Assembly (NCBI RefSeq): GCF_963678635.1
Contig: NW_026970972.1
Span: 62,001-126,000 of the forward strand
Source of the DNA: Symsagittifera roscoffensis
Lineage: Eukaryota; Xenacoelomorpha; Acoela; Convolutidae
Length of the DNA stretch: 64,000 nucleotides
Reading direction: 5' to 3'
Part shown: positions 43,832 to 54,358 of the stretch, in pieces
How positions within the stretch are numbered: the first letter of the stretch is position 1
Layout: the number at the start of each line of letters is the position of its first letter
Translations under genes and position numbers: made by a program
The notes under the pieces: generated by a model
What the model was told of the DNA's origin: nothing
The model's input: only the letters and a program-made list of their open reading frames with translations
Databases searched by the model: none

Positions 43832-43991
43832 CTTCTCGACCCACGCCATCACCTCCTCTGCAATACGTAACGGTGGCCCTCGCACCATATTTTAGGCCAG
43901 CGGGGGTTTGCTGGGCTGAGGGGAAGGCAGAGATAGGAACGGAGGGTCGATATCGAAACCGGATGTATGTCAGTGCCAGTGACTGTTGAGG
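43832..43991 (+). other. Candidate terminal exon (unrecognised)
   Basis: A short GC-richer island in AT-rich DNA. The acceptor-like TACTTGATTATCAG is followed by an open frame (SSRPTPSPPLQYVTVALAPY and on) ending MYVSASDC and a stop. No domain recognised and no partner exon found. Confidence 0.22.
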
Positions 43992-44760
43992 GTATGTTTT
44001 TTATCAATTTTTGGTCATGCTAGAAGAAGGTCTACGACGACTTGAGTTTCGGCCTGTAGTTTAAATCGCAGTCGGACGATGATAGCGTCATATTATACAC
44101 AATCGTTTAACATTAGTATCAGAAACTTCTCTTTGTCAGATGCTCCGAATATGTCACCTTGACGTAAATTGCTTAATTACATACCCTTGAGTTCACATGC
44201 TGATTGTATGTGGTATGGAATCAATTGTTTAAAAATGTTTGAAGTCCTCGATGAAGTGTTTGAGAAATTTTGTATTGGAAACCAATTTTAATTCAAGTTT
44301 TTTCGGGTGCTGAATGAAATTTGTTCGTTTAAAAAATGGCAGATTGTTTTTGCCTTCGCTGTGAACACTTGCAATGATTTCATTGCTATTAAGGCAGCAA
44401 TGCTCATATTAGCACTTCTTCATCAGAAAACTCCCAGAAAGAGCAAAGTTGAAGAGCATATTCTTCATCTCAAATTGAAAAAGACTTTAAAATAAAGGAG
44501 ATTTGAAAGAATTTCTAAGGTAAAGCACAGCTGTTCAAAGTAAACTACGTTATGAAAAACAAATGTCTTGAAGAGAATCATGCTCCTACGCTTGCTAAGC
44601 TATTGATGAAACGAAGTTTTACACGTGCTATGCAATGACTCAAAAGGGGAGAAAGCAGTTGTTTTGAAAATAGACGATCTGGCACCAATCAAGCACCATC
44701 AAGCACCAAGCCAACCGTAATGCAGGTCAGTTCTTGTACACGGATAAGCTAGGTATGCTG

Positions 44761-45133
44761 TCATCTTCGCAGGCGCATGCATTGTCTCATCAAAATATCT
44801 TGGGAGGGCCGCCCTCCAAGAGTCCAAGAGATTTCCAGTAGCTTTTCCAGCCCGATTTCGTTCGCCTGTGAGGACATTACCGTGCCATATTCTTTCCTAT
44901 TTAAGTTAGAAGTCTCCGTCAGCTCTTTCAGATACTCCTGCATGGCTTGCTTCTCGCTCCAAGCCATCAGGTGCGCTCTCGCAGAGCCTCGCCTTCAACA
45001 TCTCCATATAACTTCCTGGGGGATCTCCCATGTGGACCGATTCCGGCACAGTGATTCGAATGTACTCGACCATGTCAAGTTGTCCCTCCAATTTCATCAT
45101 GGCCACGTTAATTCGCGAGTCCTCCAGATCCAC
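44761..45133 (-). CDS. Trailing coding-like segment of the large element
   Basis: Charged sequence (MDLEDSRINVAMMKLEGQL; then SEKQAMQEYLKELTETS) following the last long ORF of the large element. No domain recognised. The GC-rich composition stops near 44,760, which I take as the left limit of coding content. Fossil. Confidence 0.4.
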
Positions 45134-46380
45134 ACTGACTGATGATCTCCATTTCTAGCTTAGTATCCGCTAGAGTCCGTGCATTCTTTCTCGATTTCGT
45201 GGCTGTTATAGTCAGACCGGCCAATAGCATAGGGGTTATCAGGTTCTCTTTTTCTCCCCCAGCAAGCATCGCACCATCTCCTTGCCCACTTTTGCTTGAA
45301 TGAGCTACTCCTGCCAAGGAGGCCACCACTGTGCTGGCTTTTGACCTCACCACTTTCTGGTTTATGGCTCTGCCTCCGGTCTTTCCTTTCAACCGCTTCA
45401 ACCCTTTCTTAGCTCGTCTGACGGGTAACTTTCTCGCGATCTGCTGATCATCGGCACTGTCTTCTGTAACTGACTTGGTCAGAACATCAGACTCTACAGA
45501 GTTCATCAACTTCTCTAGAACCTCGCGCATGATGGGTTGGTTTAATCCCACCTTCATTATGGACTGCGTCCCGTATCTGCGTATCACGTCCCATATCCTC
45601 TCCATGAAAGTCACTCGGTTCCAGGTTACCCCCGTCTCACGTTGAAGCTCACTCTGGTATCTCTCCCACTCCTCTTCCGGCAACGTGCTCAGGAAAGACA
45701 CCCTCATACTCTCCTCAATCTTCCTCTTCCTCGGCGACTCGTGGAGCAACTTTTGTAGGTCCCTCCTCCGACAGTCCATTGCCAAGCTTATTGGTTCCAC
45801 TGGGGATAAGCTGGCCGGCGCCTCCTTTGCAGGTGACATGAAAGACGATGGTGTCATCAGCAATAGATTCCCATCGACTTCCCCGTCATCGTCCTCACTA
45901 AACTGGTATTCCAGCAAGTCTCTCTCCAACGCTCCTAAGTCTACTTCAACCGACTTCCCTGTTTTGCTCTCCTTGTCATCATCGTCCTGATCTATTCGCT
46001 CGTCATCGTCCGTGTCTGGCTTTGGCTTCGATCCCGAAGAACCTTGTCGCATGTCCATGCCCGAGTCCGGCCGCGCCGGTCGGTACGGTCAAATCACCTG
46101 AGAATTCTACCGACTCATCGCCATGTGGCGCCAGATCATCCACCGTTATGTACGTGAATCCTCTGCACTCTTTTGCGACCGCCAGGATCACTACCTTCAA
46201 ATCCCCTGACCACTTCAATCTCGATAGGTCATCTGTAGGTGTGTAGACATCATTCCACACCTCAGTCGGGACCTCTGGTTTCCTGGAAGGTGGTGCTTTG
46301 ATCTTCCTCCGGCTCCAAGCATCAGGAAATGTGAAGTCAAACGTGTGCACAACTGTTGAAGCGCGGCTCCATCCCTTCAC
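45108..46380 (-). CDS. Unrecognised ORFs at the 3' end of the large element
   Basis: The first part (about 46,380-46,010) contains WSRRKIKAPPSRKPEVP and GFTYITVDDLAPHGDES. The second (about 46,058-45,108) starts acidic (KPDTDDDERIDQDDDDKES), continues with LESPRKRK-like and helical segments, and ends with a basic Lys/Arg-rich stretch (VRRAKKGLKRLKGKTGG) that could bind nucleic acid or act in nuclear localisation. No family recognised. Part of the fossil; envelope-like features (signal peptide, transmembrane anchor) are not seen. Confidence 0.4.
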
Positions 46381-46555
46381 TCCACTTCAGCATTCTCCTC
46401 TCCGCATCACGAGCCGCTCCAATGCGAGGTGCAATCTCGGGAGATGTGACTCCCAACAACATCCTTCTTATCGGTGGGTATCGCGAAAATTGGTCCGGCA
46501 ACGGCCTGGACCCCGAAGGCCACGTTTGTTGGTTCTCTTTCACGTGTGCGTAGGC

Positions 46556-48010
46556 TTACCGCCAAATTGGGACTAGCATTGCCTCCCCTGTATCCTTCAC
46601 CACAGGTCTCAAGTTCCAAAGCTTCGGGTTGAACTGAACGTCGGAAAGATCTTCGCGGCCGATTCGGCACTTAAAGTTGTTGTTGAAGTCCATCAACACC
46701 CAACCCGACTCCGCCGTTATTCCAAATAGCCTATTGTCGCTGGCTAACCCTCTCAGCTCCTTCTGCTCCACCCAATTCAGCACGGAGCAATCCACTACCG
46801 AAACTAGGTTGACGTACAACACCGAGTTCCTGTATGCCTTCACCTGCACATCGGGGAACGCAGATGACATCACGGGTCCATACACCACCGTGATGAGCTC
46901 CCGTAGTCCATGAATCAGAGCCAGCGGGTCAATCCGCATCATGACAGCCAAATCCGTCAGCAAGGGAATGCCACAGTATTGTTTGCATTCTTCCGCATCC
47001 GTTTCCACCTTTTTCTCTCCTGTGATGCTCCTGTTCTGTTGCAGGAGATATTGGAGCAAGAGGATCCTCCAGTCCTTCATCTTCTTGAGCGAGGCGGTTT
47101 CTAACTGCGCGTTGAATTCACGACTCGTACCCTGAAGTTGTTCTGGGTCTCGTAACAGCACAAGCAGACCGCCCAACCGACCATACGTCAAAGCATTCAG
47201 GGTGAGGAGCCCATCCAATCTCAGGTCTGCCAAAGCTTGGGTGAAGAGATTCACAGGTCCTTTTACAAAATTCTCGTGACCAAACGTCACATACACGGCC
47301 AATATCAAGCCAATTGACAGTTTCAGGATGTCCTTGACGAAGCTCGCGATCAGGCTCCTGGGTGCCCTCGGGTAACATGTTGACAAGAAGGATGGCGTCC
47401 ATCCCACTCCCATTACACCCAAGACGGCATCTGATTGTTCATATTGTGCCCTCGTGGCTAGAATGTCAGCTTGGAACTTATCCAATGACATCGTGTTCAC
47501 GTCCTGCATCAACTGCAACATCATGCCCCCGGCTAACTCCCTCTCATTGAGCAACTTTTCTCGAACGCATCCTGCCCTAAGGTACACAATCTCGGTGACA
47601 AGTACAACCATGCGTTGGTGTGTAGCTTCATACGCAAAGCCAACGCCATGAGATCTTCTTCTGCCGATGTCATGTTTTTCCTAACCTTCCTCCCCTGCTC
47701 ATCCTCTGCCTGATCCATTTGTCTGAACCAGAGATCATCAGCCACCTGTCGTACTAACAAATGGTCATCATCTACCCATGGCCTCAATTTCAATAATCTG
47801 GCGAAGTTGGACAGCTCCAACCCCAGGACTTCATCCAGCACCAACCGAGTTGTGCTACAATCCTTGAGCCCCTGTATGGCATTAGAAATGTCAGCCCAAA
47901 TGGCCGGAAGCTCAGATCTGGATGGGTAGTAATTGTTGGGGTCTATCGTCCTGTTTGGTGCAGGTATTTTTACGCTGAATCGTCCCTCTGCTATCGTTGT
48001 GACCTTGTAT
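46556..48010 (-). CDS. Large unrecognised ORF region of the large element
   Basis: Long helical, Leu-rich coding-like region including IDPNNYYPSRSELPAIWADI (about 47,950), LSNFARLLKLRPWVDDDHLL and LIHGLRELITVVYGPVM. It has the look of a structural (capsid-like or tail-like) protein but I recognise no family. It lies on the far side of the nested insertion from the second SGNH-like segment, and the two may once have been one gene. Fossil, several interruptions. Confidence 0.45.
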
Positions 48011-48017
48011 GATGTGT

Positions 48018-48484
48018 TACTTGGTTAAGTGTAGACCAGGTCCAAAGTGTACTTGGTTAAGTGTAGTCCAAATTGGCCAGGTACGGTTTGATCTTTTCGT
48101 TTAGCAAGATTTGCTGCGACAATTCTTATGATATTTATGAGTCTTCGATATATTTAATTTAGCACTCGAAGTTTTGTTCAAATACTTTCTGTTCAACTTA
48201 TTGGATTTGTTTCTTAATGATGTATACTTGATCTAGTGATCTTCAGTAGGATTTTGTGTTTAAGATCTGTTTGCTTGAACTTTTTCGCGGCTTTTTAACA
48301 GCATTTGACACCCATGACTTCTTCTTGTTCGATACTTTGCGAATTTGAGACGGAGTGAATCTATCAAGGCAGTTGATAAGAACTCTAGAGAAATTCGCGG
48401 CGCAATCATTCAAATTGAGTACCATACAGTCATTTGCCTTCAATTTGGATTGTAAAAGAAACGCTAATCTTAACCAAGTAACAT
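48018..48484. mobile_element. Nested ~467-bp insertion with short TIRs
   Basis: The left end GTTACTTGGTTAAGTGTAG and right end CTTAACCAAGTAAC are inverted copies. The left end word recurs once more at about 48,048. The insert is AT-rich, in contrast to the GC-rich host element on both sides, and splits its ORF region. No clear target duplication could be assigned. It may be a non-autonomous DNA transposon. Confidence 0.6.
48243..48443 (-). pseudogene. Non-LTR retrotransposon fragment inside the nested insertion
   Basis: The translation NDCAANFSRVLINCLDRFTP, then IRKVSNKKKSWVSNAVKK, resembles the segment between endonuclease and reverse transcriptase in Jockey/RTE-type LINEs (family pattern: F-x-x-x-[FL]-x-x-x-[FL]-D-K-x-x-P, then K-x-[KP]-W-x-[ST]-x-x-[IL]-K). 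Only about 66 codons are present, so it is a truncated fragment. The AT-rich DNA around it is non-coding. Confidence 0.4.
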
Positions 48485-48960
48485 TGTGTACACAAACTGG
48501 AGGGGTTCTGGCAATGCGGCGTACCCTGGTGATAGCACAAAGACAACCTTCACTACGTTTTGAGTGAAGCGCTGTTTTACTGATGCTTCTATCTCAGCGA
48601 TAGCCGAGAGCAATGTCATTATCACTTCTCCCATGACCTCATTGCTCGGGATCGACCCATCCGTCAGACGAGACAACAACCCTCTGCTCTGCAGGTGATC
48701 ATTCGAGCCTGCAACCACTATCACCTGCGGTTCCATGCTGACTACTCTTCGCACACTTATCATCATGCCTGCTGATTGTCCCCAGTCCAACCGAGGCGCC
48801 GTCAAGAAAATCACATCAGGCCAAAAGAGGGAACGGGGTGTGTGGAGATAATCTGAACTGGCCACTATCAGGTATTTGGCAGCCTTCATATCCAGGGGAT
48901 CATAAGCGGCAAACAGGCTAACACCAACTGATGCCATTAGTCTCCATATCTCCTGTCGTC
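48470..48960 (-). CDS. Second SGNH-like segment of the large element
   Basis: About 155 codons with AAKYLIVASSDYL, then a hydrophobic strand and VIVVAGSNDHLQSRG, which resembles block III (G-x-N-D) of SGNH/GDSL hydrolase folds, then VVKVVFVLSPGYAALPEPLQ. A block-I GDS motif is not evident, so it may be a structural relative without activity. It lies 3' of the clearer SGNH ORF in the same orientation. Fossil. Confidence 0.4.
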
Positions 48961-49106
48961 TCCTTCCACCGAGGTCACTCGGGGATAGTCCCTTGAATAT
49001 TCACCAGGCACCTGGCCGGGTGGTTTAGCAAACTGTCTGTACATCTTGTGATGCTTGTTACTGGGCTTTTTCTCTGCCAGAAACTTACCCTTCCTAGCAG
49101 GCGGTG

Positions 49107-49463
49107 TCAGCTCTCATATACTGTCTTAAACTGTCCCCAAGTGCTGGGATCTGGACGGTTCCAAAGCCGCATACTGTTTGGTTCAACTCCCTCCGTCGGG
49201 ACGGCGCTCGTCGATTGTCCTGTTGTCGAAGCAGGACTTGCTAGCGCCGGCGTGTCACTCCTCCTAGACACGGTCTTGGAGCTAACCCGGTTCTGATCAA
49301 CCGATCTGCCAAGTCGGCTCTCTAACGGTTGATTCCTGGGAGGAGGGGCAGTCCCCAACCTCGCTCTCACATCTGAGCTCGGAGCGACGGGAGCAGCTGC
49401 ACCCGTTTCCCTTTGCAGGTGCCCGAGGCGATTGTCGAGTGATTCTGGCACGTTGCCCCTCAC
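49107..49463 (-). CDS. Low-complexity linker of the large element
   Basis: A Pro/Ser/Arg-rich, presumably disordered segment (ARLGTAPPPRNQPLESRLGR) ending PDPSTWGQFKTVYES, between the two SGNH-like regions. No domain. Fossil. Confidence 0.4.
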   Translation of the reverse strand: MRGNVPESLDNRLGHLQRETGAAAPVAPSSDVRARLGTAPPPRNQPLESRLGRSVDQNRVSSKTVSRRSDTPALASPASTTGQSTSAVPTEGVEPNSMRLWNRPDPSTWGQFKTVYES

Positions 49464-49574
49464 TCTGCCTCCTCCAGTCGAACTGGTGCGAGCCAGTGAG
49501 CTGGTTGTCCTTAACTCTTGCTATATTTCCCTCAACAGCGTCTGGAACACATCATTTATCCAGAGCCTCCCTTG

Positions 49575-51212
49575 CTAAGTGTTGAAGGGTATGCCGTCCC
49601 TGGTGAGCATGAGGTGATCTGTCATGCGCAGCATGTTTTCTCGATCCATGAGTCGCAGCTTGCTGGGGTTGCTCCTTACCAGACCGCGAGTCATCTCGTT
49701 CCACCGGGTCACGTTGCCATTCATAAAATCTGCCACCGTCGTGCCCATCTCCGGGTTTTGTGGTATCGTGCATAGAACCACAAGTCTGGGTCTGTATTTC
49801 TCCTTCAGTTCATTCAGAAAGCAGACCAGTAGGGGTTCCCACTTGCCCTCTGGGGTTACAGGGGGCCTCGAAACGTCATTAGTCCTGAGCATTATCACCA
49901 ACGTGTCTAGGTGATCTTCTCCCTGGAACTCCATCATCTTGAAGACTTGAGCTACGGAAGCGCCTCCAAAAGATACGACAGTAGTCTGCCCGTTAGCGAA
50001 GATCTCGTTTAGATCTCTCGCTAAGCTGTCCCCTATAATCAAATGACGACTCCCCGAGGGAATTTCCTGGTAGTTTATGGCGGGATTCCAGCTTATGCCA
50101 TTCAAACAAGCACGAGGACGCTCCGTGGCCCCTTGCACAAACTGGTTGCGCACCGTTAGGTTCTTCCTGATATCAACCACGCGAGACCTCTGAATCGCCC
50201 CGTCATGCGCAGTCCCTGCTGATACTACAGTTCGGGATGCTCTCTCCGAGCCATTCGAAGAACGATCGAAGCGTTGGGAAGGGACGATCCTACCCAGCGT
50301 CCGGCCATTGGTCCTATTGATCTCGTTCATAGCTGCTCTAGCCACCTGGTTGAATGACTCTTGAAACTGGGGAGCAAGATAGGTGTCAGCGGGATCTGGT
50401 ATCGTATTTCTCGGGTTGGAAGTAGACTGTGATGTCTGCTGAGGAGCCTCGGGCTCTCTCGGTGCGCACAACTCCTGTGCCCTCGTCCCGGGACGCGTGT
50501 CCCTCGATGCCTCCGAGGAGTTTATCGTAGCCAGAACCTCCGGTGACACTTGGCTCACCTTCGCCATATCTAGTTCCTTCAGATGCCTTATCTCCTCTTC
50601 CTTGTAGGCTATTCGCAGGTCTTCAATATTCTTCTTCCATTCGTCCTTTTCCCGAGATATCGTCCTGTATTCCTGCAGCTTGGCACACAGCTCGTTCTGA
50701 TCCCTTCCTTTCTTCTCCAAGGTCTCGATCGTCTCCGAGGTCTGTATCTCGATCTCGCTCACCCTCACACTCTTGAGAGGAGGAGCAGCTGTTGGAGAGT
50801 CTACTGAGTGTGACGGGCCCGACCCATCACGTAGTCTTTTAGCTCCGATGAGCGGCTGCGCAGGCTGAAGAGGCAGGGGCATCTCACCTAGCCGGTGATC
50901 CCTCTGCTTGCCTAGTTCTGGCTCACGAGCCAAGTCGTGTCCAGACATCTCTCCTTGGCGCCATCTCATCAGTCGATTTCGCCCCCTCTCGGCGGTCGCG
51001 GACTCGCCGAAGGCCAGCATCAACACCACTTCTGTAGGGCAATTTCCTCGTCGACCCTCTCGCCCTAACGCATTGAGGAGCGCGACCATAAACATCGCCA
51101 GCCCCGGGTCTTCTCGTGTAAAATCACAATCAATCAGCCGCTGATAGATCTCGTCTAGAGTCGCTCCTAGACTCGCTGAGAGGAATTCCATTAAATCATT
51201 CGTGTCACCCAT
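49575..51212 (-). CDS. SGNH/GDSL-hydrolase-like ORF of the large element
   Basis: About 545 codons starting MGDTNDLMEFLSASLGATLD. Residues 1-95 are a helical domain of unknown type; about 155-225 a coiled coil (EKKGRDQNELCAKLQEYRTI); 225-370 are Pro/Ser/Arg-rich and disordered. The C-terminal ~170 residues show the SGNH blocks: LIIGDSLARDL (block I Ser, about 50,030), VVSFGGASVAQV (block II Gly), VIMLRTNDVSR (block III, about 49,880), RLVVLCTIPQNPEMG, and a final DGIPFN in block-V position. In the family these enzymes cleave esters. An esterase domain is known in ORF1 of CR1-type LINEs, but is unusual behind a Ty3/Gypsy integrase. Role in the element unknown. Confidence 0.7.
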   Translation of the reverse strand: MGDTNDLMEFLSASLGATLDEIYQRLIDCDFTREDPGLAMFMVALLNALGREGRRGNCPTEVVLMLAFGESATAERGRNRLMRWRQGEMSGHDLAREPELGKQRDHRLGEMPLPLQPAQPLIGAKRLRDGSGPSHSVDSPTAAPPLKSVRVSEIEIQTSETIETLEKKGRDQNELCAKLQEYRTISREKDEWKKNIEDLRIAYKEEEIRHLKELDMAKVSQVSPEVLATINSSEASRDTRPGTRAQELCAPREPEAPQQTSQSTSNPRNTIPDPADTYLAPQFQESFNQVARAAMNEINRTNGRTLGRIVPSQRFDRSSNGSERASRTVVSAGTAHDGAIQRSRVVDIRKNLTVRNQFVQGATERPRACLNGISWNPAINYQEIPSGSRHLIIGDSLARDLNEIFANGQTTVVSFGGASVAQVFKMMEFQGEDHLDTLVIMLRTNDVSRPPVTPEGKWEPLLVCFLNELKEKYRPRLVVLCTIPQNPEMGTTVADFMNGNVTRWNEMTRGLVRSNPSKLRLMDRENMLRMTDHLMLTRDGIPFNT

Positions 51213-51615
51213 TTTTATCGTGTTGATTCCGTTGATTCTCGTGTCGTGAAGCTTCTTCTGATTCGTTCAATTCGTTTGATTCGATACACAAAAATTGATC
51301 AATCAAGGTCTAAAAAACAAGTCAAGACTTAAAACCGTCATTTTTCCAGGCTGTAACGTCATTCAGATCTTTAAAACTCTCCATTGAAATTCTCTTTTTG
51401 TTCCTGATTTAAAAGTTTAACCAAGGTGGATCGTCCACCTGCGGCTTTGTCAAGGTAGCACAAATGAGCGCTGTCACCTCCCTACCTGGAGTATTCCAGA
51501 TATTTTTTGACATAAAACATAATACATATCATAAGAATAACATAACACAAAAATATCACATATCTATGCTATCACATATAAACATAATCCCTAATAGCTA
51601 AGCTAAAAATTAATC

Positions 51616-52194
51616 CTAATTCCTATCAAATAAACTTAATAAAAACCAATTATCGCCGAATGCAATTCCTAGCATATGCTCAGATAGCACTTTTTTATGT
51701 AAGTAAACCTCTATATCAGCTTCTGAAAATATCACGTGTACAAGGGCGTACAACTCTCTCGGATGTAGTTTTCGCCTATTGGGATCATAAAATGGCAACG
51801 AGAGAGAGGTCACCCCCCTTTCAACCAGAAAATCCCTAAGTCGAGTCAAGGCTAATACCAAGCTCTCTGGATTCACGTTTTGCCTATCAGTGGCCTTAGT
51901 AACCAAGAAACACAAATATTTCTATGGTATCTGTGATGCAACAGGGGGCAGCGCTATCATCCCTCCCACACCAGGTCTCTGTTTCCATAAAAACTCGATA
52001 TTCTTGTACTCTCTCTTAAAGTCAGCCGCTAGTGCTGTTTTGAAGCTTACATCCGCGGTTATCGCTTTAGCGCATGTACGTTCCGTGAGTATGAAATCGC
52101 TGTCCATTACGACGATGTTGATTGAATAATGGTTCGGTAGGTCAAAATAAGATTCAAAATTTTGTCCAAAAGGTGGTTTTTTTAGCATTTTCAC
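51616..52194 (-). CDS. Macro-domain-like segment of the large element
   Basis: Translated order: SINIVVMDSDFILTERTCAK, AITADVSFKTALAADFKREY, GVGGMIAL, KYLCFLVTKATDRQNVNPES, LALTRLRDFLVERGVTSLSL, and LYALVHVIFSEADIEVYLHK. This follows the macro-domain fold of OARD1/Poa1-type ADP-ribose hydrolases (xCISADxxMxxGIAxxF, then VGxVAxL, then YLxTKxxxxxKPTxxxLxxxLxxLxxxxxxxGVxxxSxP, then VFxxxxIxVxVY). In that family the domain binds ADP-ribose and removes it from proteins. The sequence is diverged and belongs to a broken fossil, so activity cannot be claimed. I know of no standard Ty3/Gypsy gene of this kind. Confidence 0.62.
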
Positions 52195-53065
52195 CTTCCG
52201 TCTCCAGTTCCCCGGTTTCTCTTGCCGATTTTATTTTTTTAATGATTAGGTTTTCGGTGTGGGTGAGTCCTACCCCCACTCCCCGGACAAAAATATCCAT
52301 CGACGTCCCCGTCGATCGCCCAAAATCGAGCAGATCGAGGTTGGATTGCGGAACGCGTAGAGGACCATCTGGAGCGACCCATTTGGACTCGATATTGTAA
52401 TGACTGACATATTTGATGCCGTTTTTGTCGACGTCCTGAATCGTCAAGATTGTCTCTTTAGGATCTGCCGGCAGATCATTGAGCCATTCGAGCACTCGCA
52501 ACATCGTCAGTTCTTGTTCATGAGTCTGTTCTGCCTCTGGTTCGAACTCCACTTCCGGTTCTGAACGATCGTCGATCCAATCCCGATCCATGTCATTCAC
52601 CAAGTCGATTTCTTTTGGTACTGCCACCTCATCTAGTCCTACTAGGGAGTCCATCGTATCACTTAACACTATCCTGTCTATGACGAAATCCTCGCCGTAG
52701 GGATTGTACTTTTTAATGTTCCTTCCTCTCGTGCTCTGGCGTGTTTCCGTGGTGAGAGGAAAGTCAGGCTGTTTTCCTTTATCAATCTCAGTTTGTTCTG
52801 GGCAGTCCCAGTCTTCTTCGGCATAAGGTAGAGTTTTGTCGTCTACCTCTATTCGCTCGGTCAACTCCAGGTCCAGTGGTAGGTCGCACTCGTCCACCAC
52901 CTCATTCCCGTCGTTTTTGTCGTGAGTACCACTTTCATTCACCTCACAAGCAGGATCCACTGTCAGATAGTCTCCCTCTTGCATGTCCGCTGGTATGCAC
53001 CAGTCCTCTGACGAGGCGTTGTGTGGTTTGATGTTTTCGTAATGAGCTGCTCTTCTAGTGCTCAA
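52154..53065 (-). CDS. Acidic post-integrase ORF of the large element
   Basis: It starts STRRAAHYENIKPHN, the usual end of a Ty3/Gypsy integrase C-terminal module. It continues into a very acidic region (DLPLDLELTERIEVDDKTLP), a TRQSTRGRNIKKYNPYG basic patch typical of post-integrase tails, and a C-terminal part (WVAPDGPLRVPQSNLDLL). No enzymatic domain. Fossil. Confidence 0.65.
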   Translation of the reverse strand: MSTRRAAHYENIKPHNASSEDWCIPADMQEGDYLTVDPACEVNESGTHDKNDGNEVVDECDLPLDLELTERIEVDDKTLPYAEEDWDCPEQTEIDKGKQPDFPLTTETRQSTRGRNIKKYNPYGEDFVIDRIVLSDTMDSLVGLDEVAVPKEIDLVNDMDRDWIDDRSEPEVEFEPEAEQTHEQELTMLRVLEWLNDLPADPKETILTIQDVDKNGIKYVSHYNIESKWVAPDGPLRVPQSNLDLLDFGRSTGTSMDIFVRGVGVGLTHTENLIIKKIKSARETGELETEGENAKKTTFWTKF

Positions 53066-54350
53066 CCGATAAAAAACGGCCTCCTTGATGCATCTCTGTT
53101 ATCTGAAATGGACCACGCCATTTCTTTAATAATTTCTTGGTTCCTTTTGGTGGAACCAATTCCTGGAACACCCAAACGTAGTCGCCAACTGATTAGGCTT
53201 TTGCATCGGCAGTCCTTTTATCAAACCTCCTTTTTAGTCTAATTTGCACCTGTTGCGTGTTCCTCCTGTAAAAGTCATTGAGGTCCTGCTGTCTTCTAAT
53301 GACCTCCCGCACGTACGTTTGCGGTGCTGTTCTCTTTCCTTCATATTCAGGATAGAAAAACGTCAATGGAAGCGCTTTAACGTGACCCGTTAGCATCATG
53401 TGCGGACCATTTCCCTTAGTGGAATGCTCTGTGCTGTTGTAAGCATCCATCGCTTGCGGCAAGTGCTTGTCCCAATCATCCATGTAGCGTGAGCAATAGA
53501 CTCTCAACATGGATACCAGCGTGCGATTTTGCCTCTCGACTAGGCCGTTCAATTGCGGGTGATAAGTGGTCGAGTGGGCCTGTGCTACCTGCGACCTTTT
53601 CATTAACTCCTTCGTGAGATCACCCACGAATGCTTTGCCATTGTCCGATTGGAATGTGATGGGGCAGCCGTGACTCGCTATCCACACATTTATCAAGTGA
53701 TCGCATGTTTCTTCCGCTGATGCTGTCATGCAGGGTGCTTCCTCCGCATATTTCCTAAAATGATCGATCATTACCAGCACCTGACTAAGGCCGTGGCTGT
53801 CATCCAGATCTTCTGATGATCAATTTGCACCTTTTCGTTGAATCCCGATGACTCTATTGACTGTAGGGGAACCTTAGTTTCCTGGGATCCTTCGCCTGTT
53901 GACATGACAGGCATGCGGCGATCCACTTCTCACAAGCCTTCTTCAACCCCAGTCATTCAAGTTTTTGTATCCTGTTGTACACTTTGTCCACGCCTTGATG
54001 GCCCATCTGATCATGTGAACGAAAGAGCAATTCTGTCTGGTACAAATGTGGTAACACTATCGAATTGTATTTGTAAAAGGACCTTGTCCTCCTCTTTGCG
54101 TTTACAGGCCACGATTCCGTCTTTGTTCAGACACAACAAATCTTTCTCATTTTCAGATTGAACTGTTTCAAGATCTTATAGTTGTCTTCTTCTAAATCTC
54201 CATTGTCCGGTGCTCCATTCTCGATCCATCTCTTCAGATTGCTCGTCATTATATCATTTCGCTGAGCCCTTAGGATGTCCGACAGCCGGTATCTGGCTTT
54301 CAGATACGTCTTCACCACGTTCAATTGCCCGCTCATGAGCATCGTCCATC
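53050..54350 (-). CDS. pol: Ty3/Gypsy integrase region (fossil)
   Basis: A zinc-binding H-H-C-C module at about 53,870-54,010 is followed by the catalytic core at about 53,450-53,840 (VMIDHFRKYAEEAPC; ITFQSDNGKAFVGDLTKEL; STTYHPQLNGLVERQNRTL, i.e. the D,D,E spacing of retroviral-type integrases). A GPY/F-type module (KWRGPFQI, about 53,110) comes last. Family role: cDNA insertion. Part of the broken large element. Confidence 0.85.
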
Positions 54351-54358
54351 AACTTGAC

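Noticed and set aside
44777-45142. Plus-strand frames across 44.8-60.2 kb
   Set aside because: They are antisense shadows of the minus-strand coding-like sequence of the large element; none shows a domain of its own.
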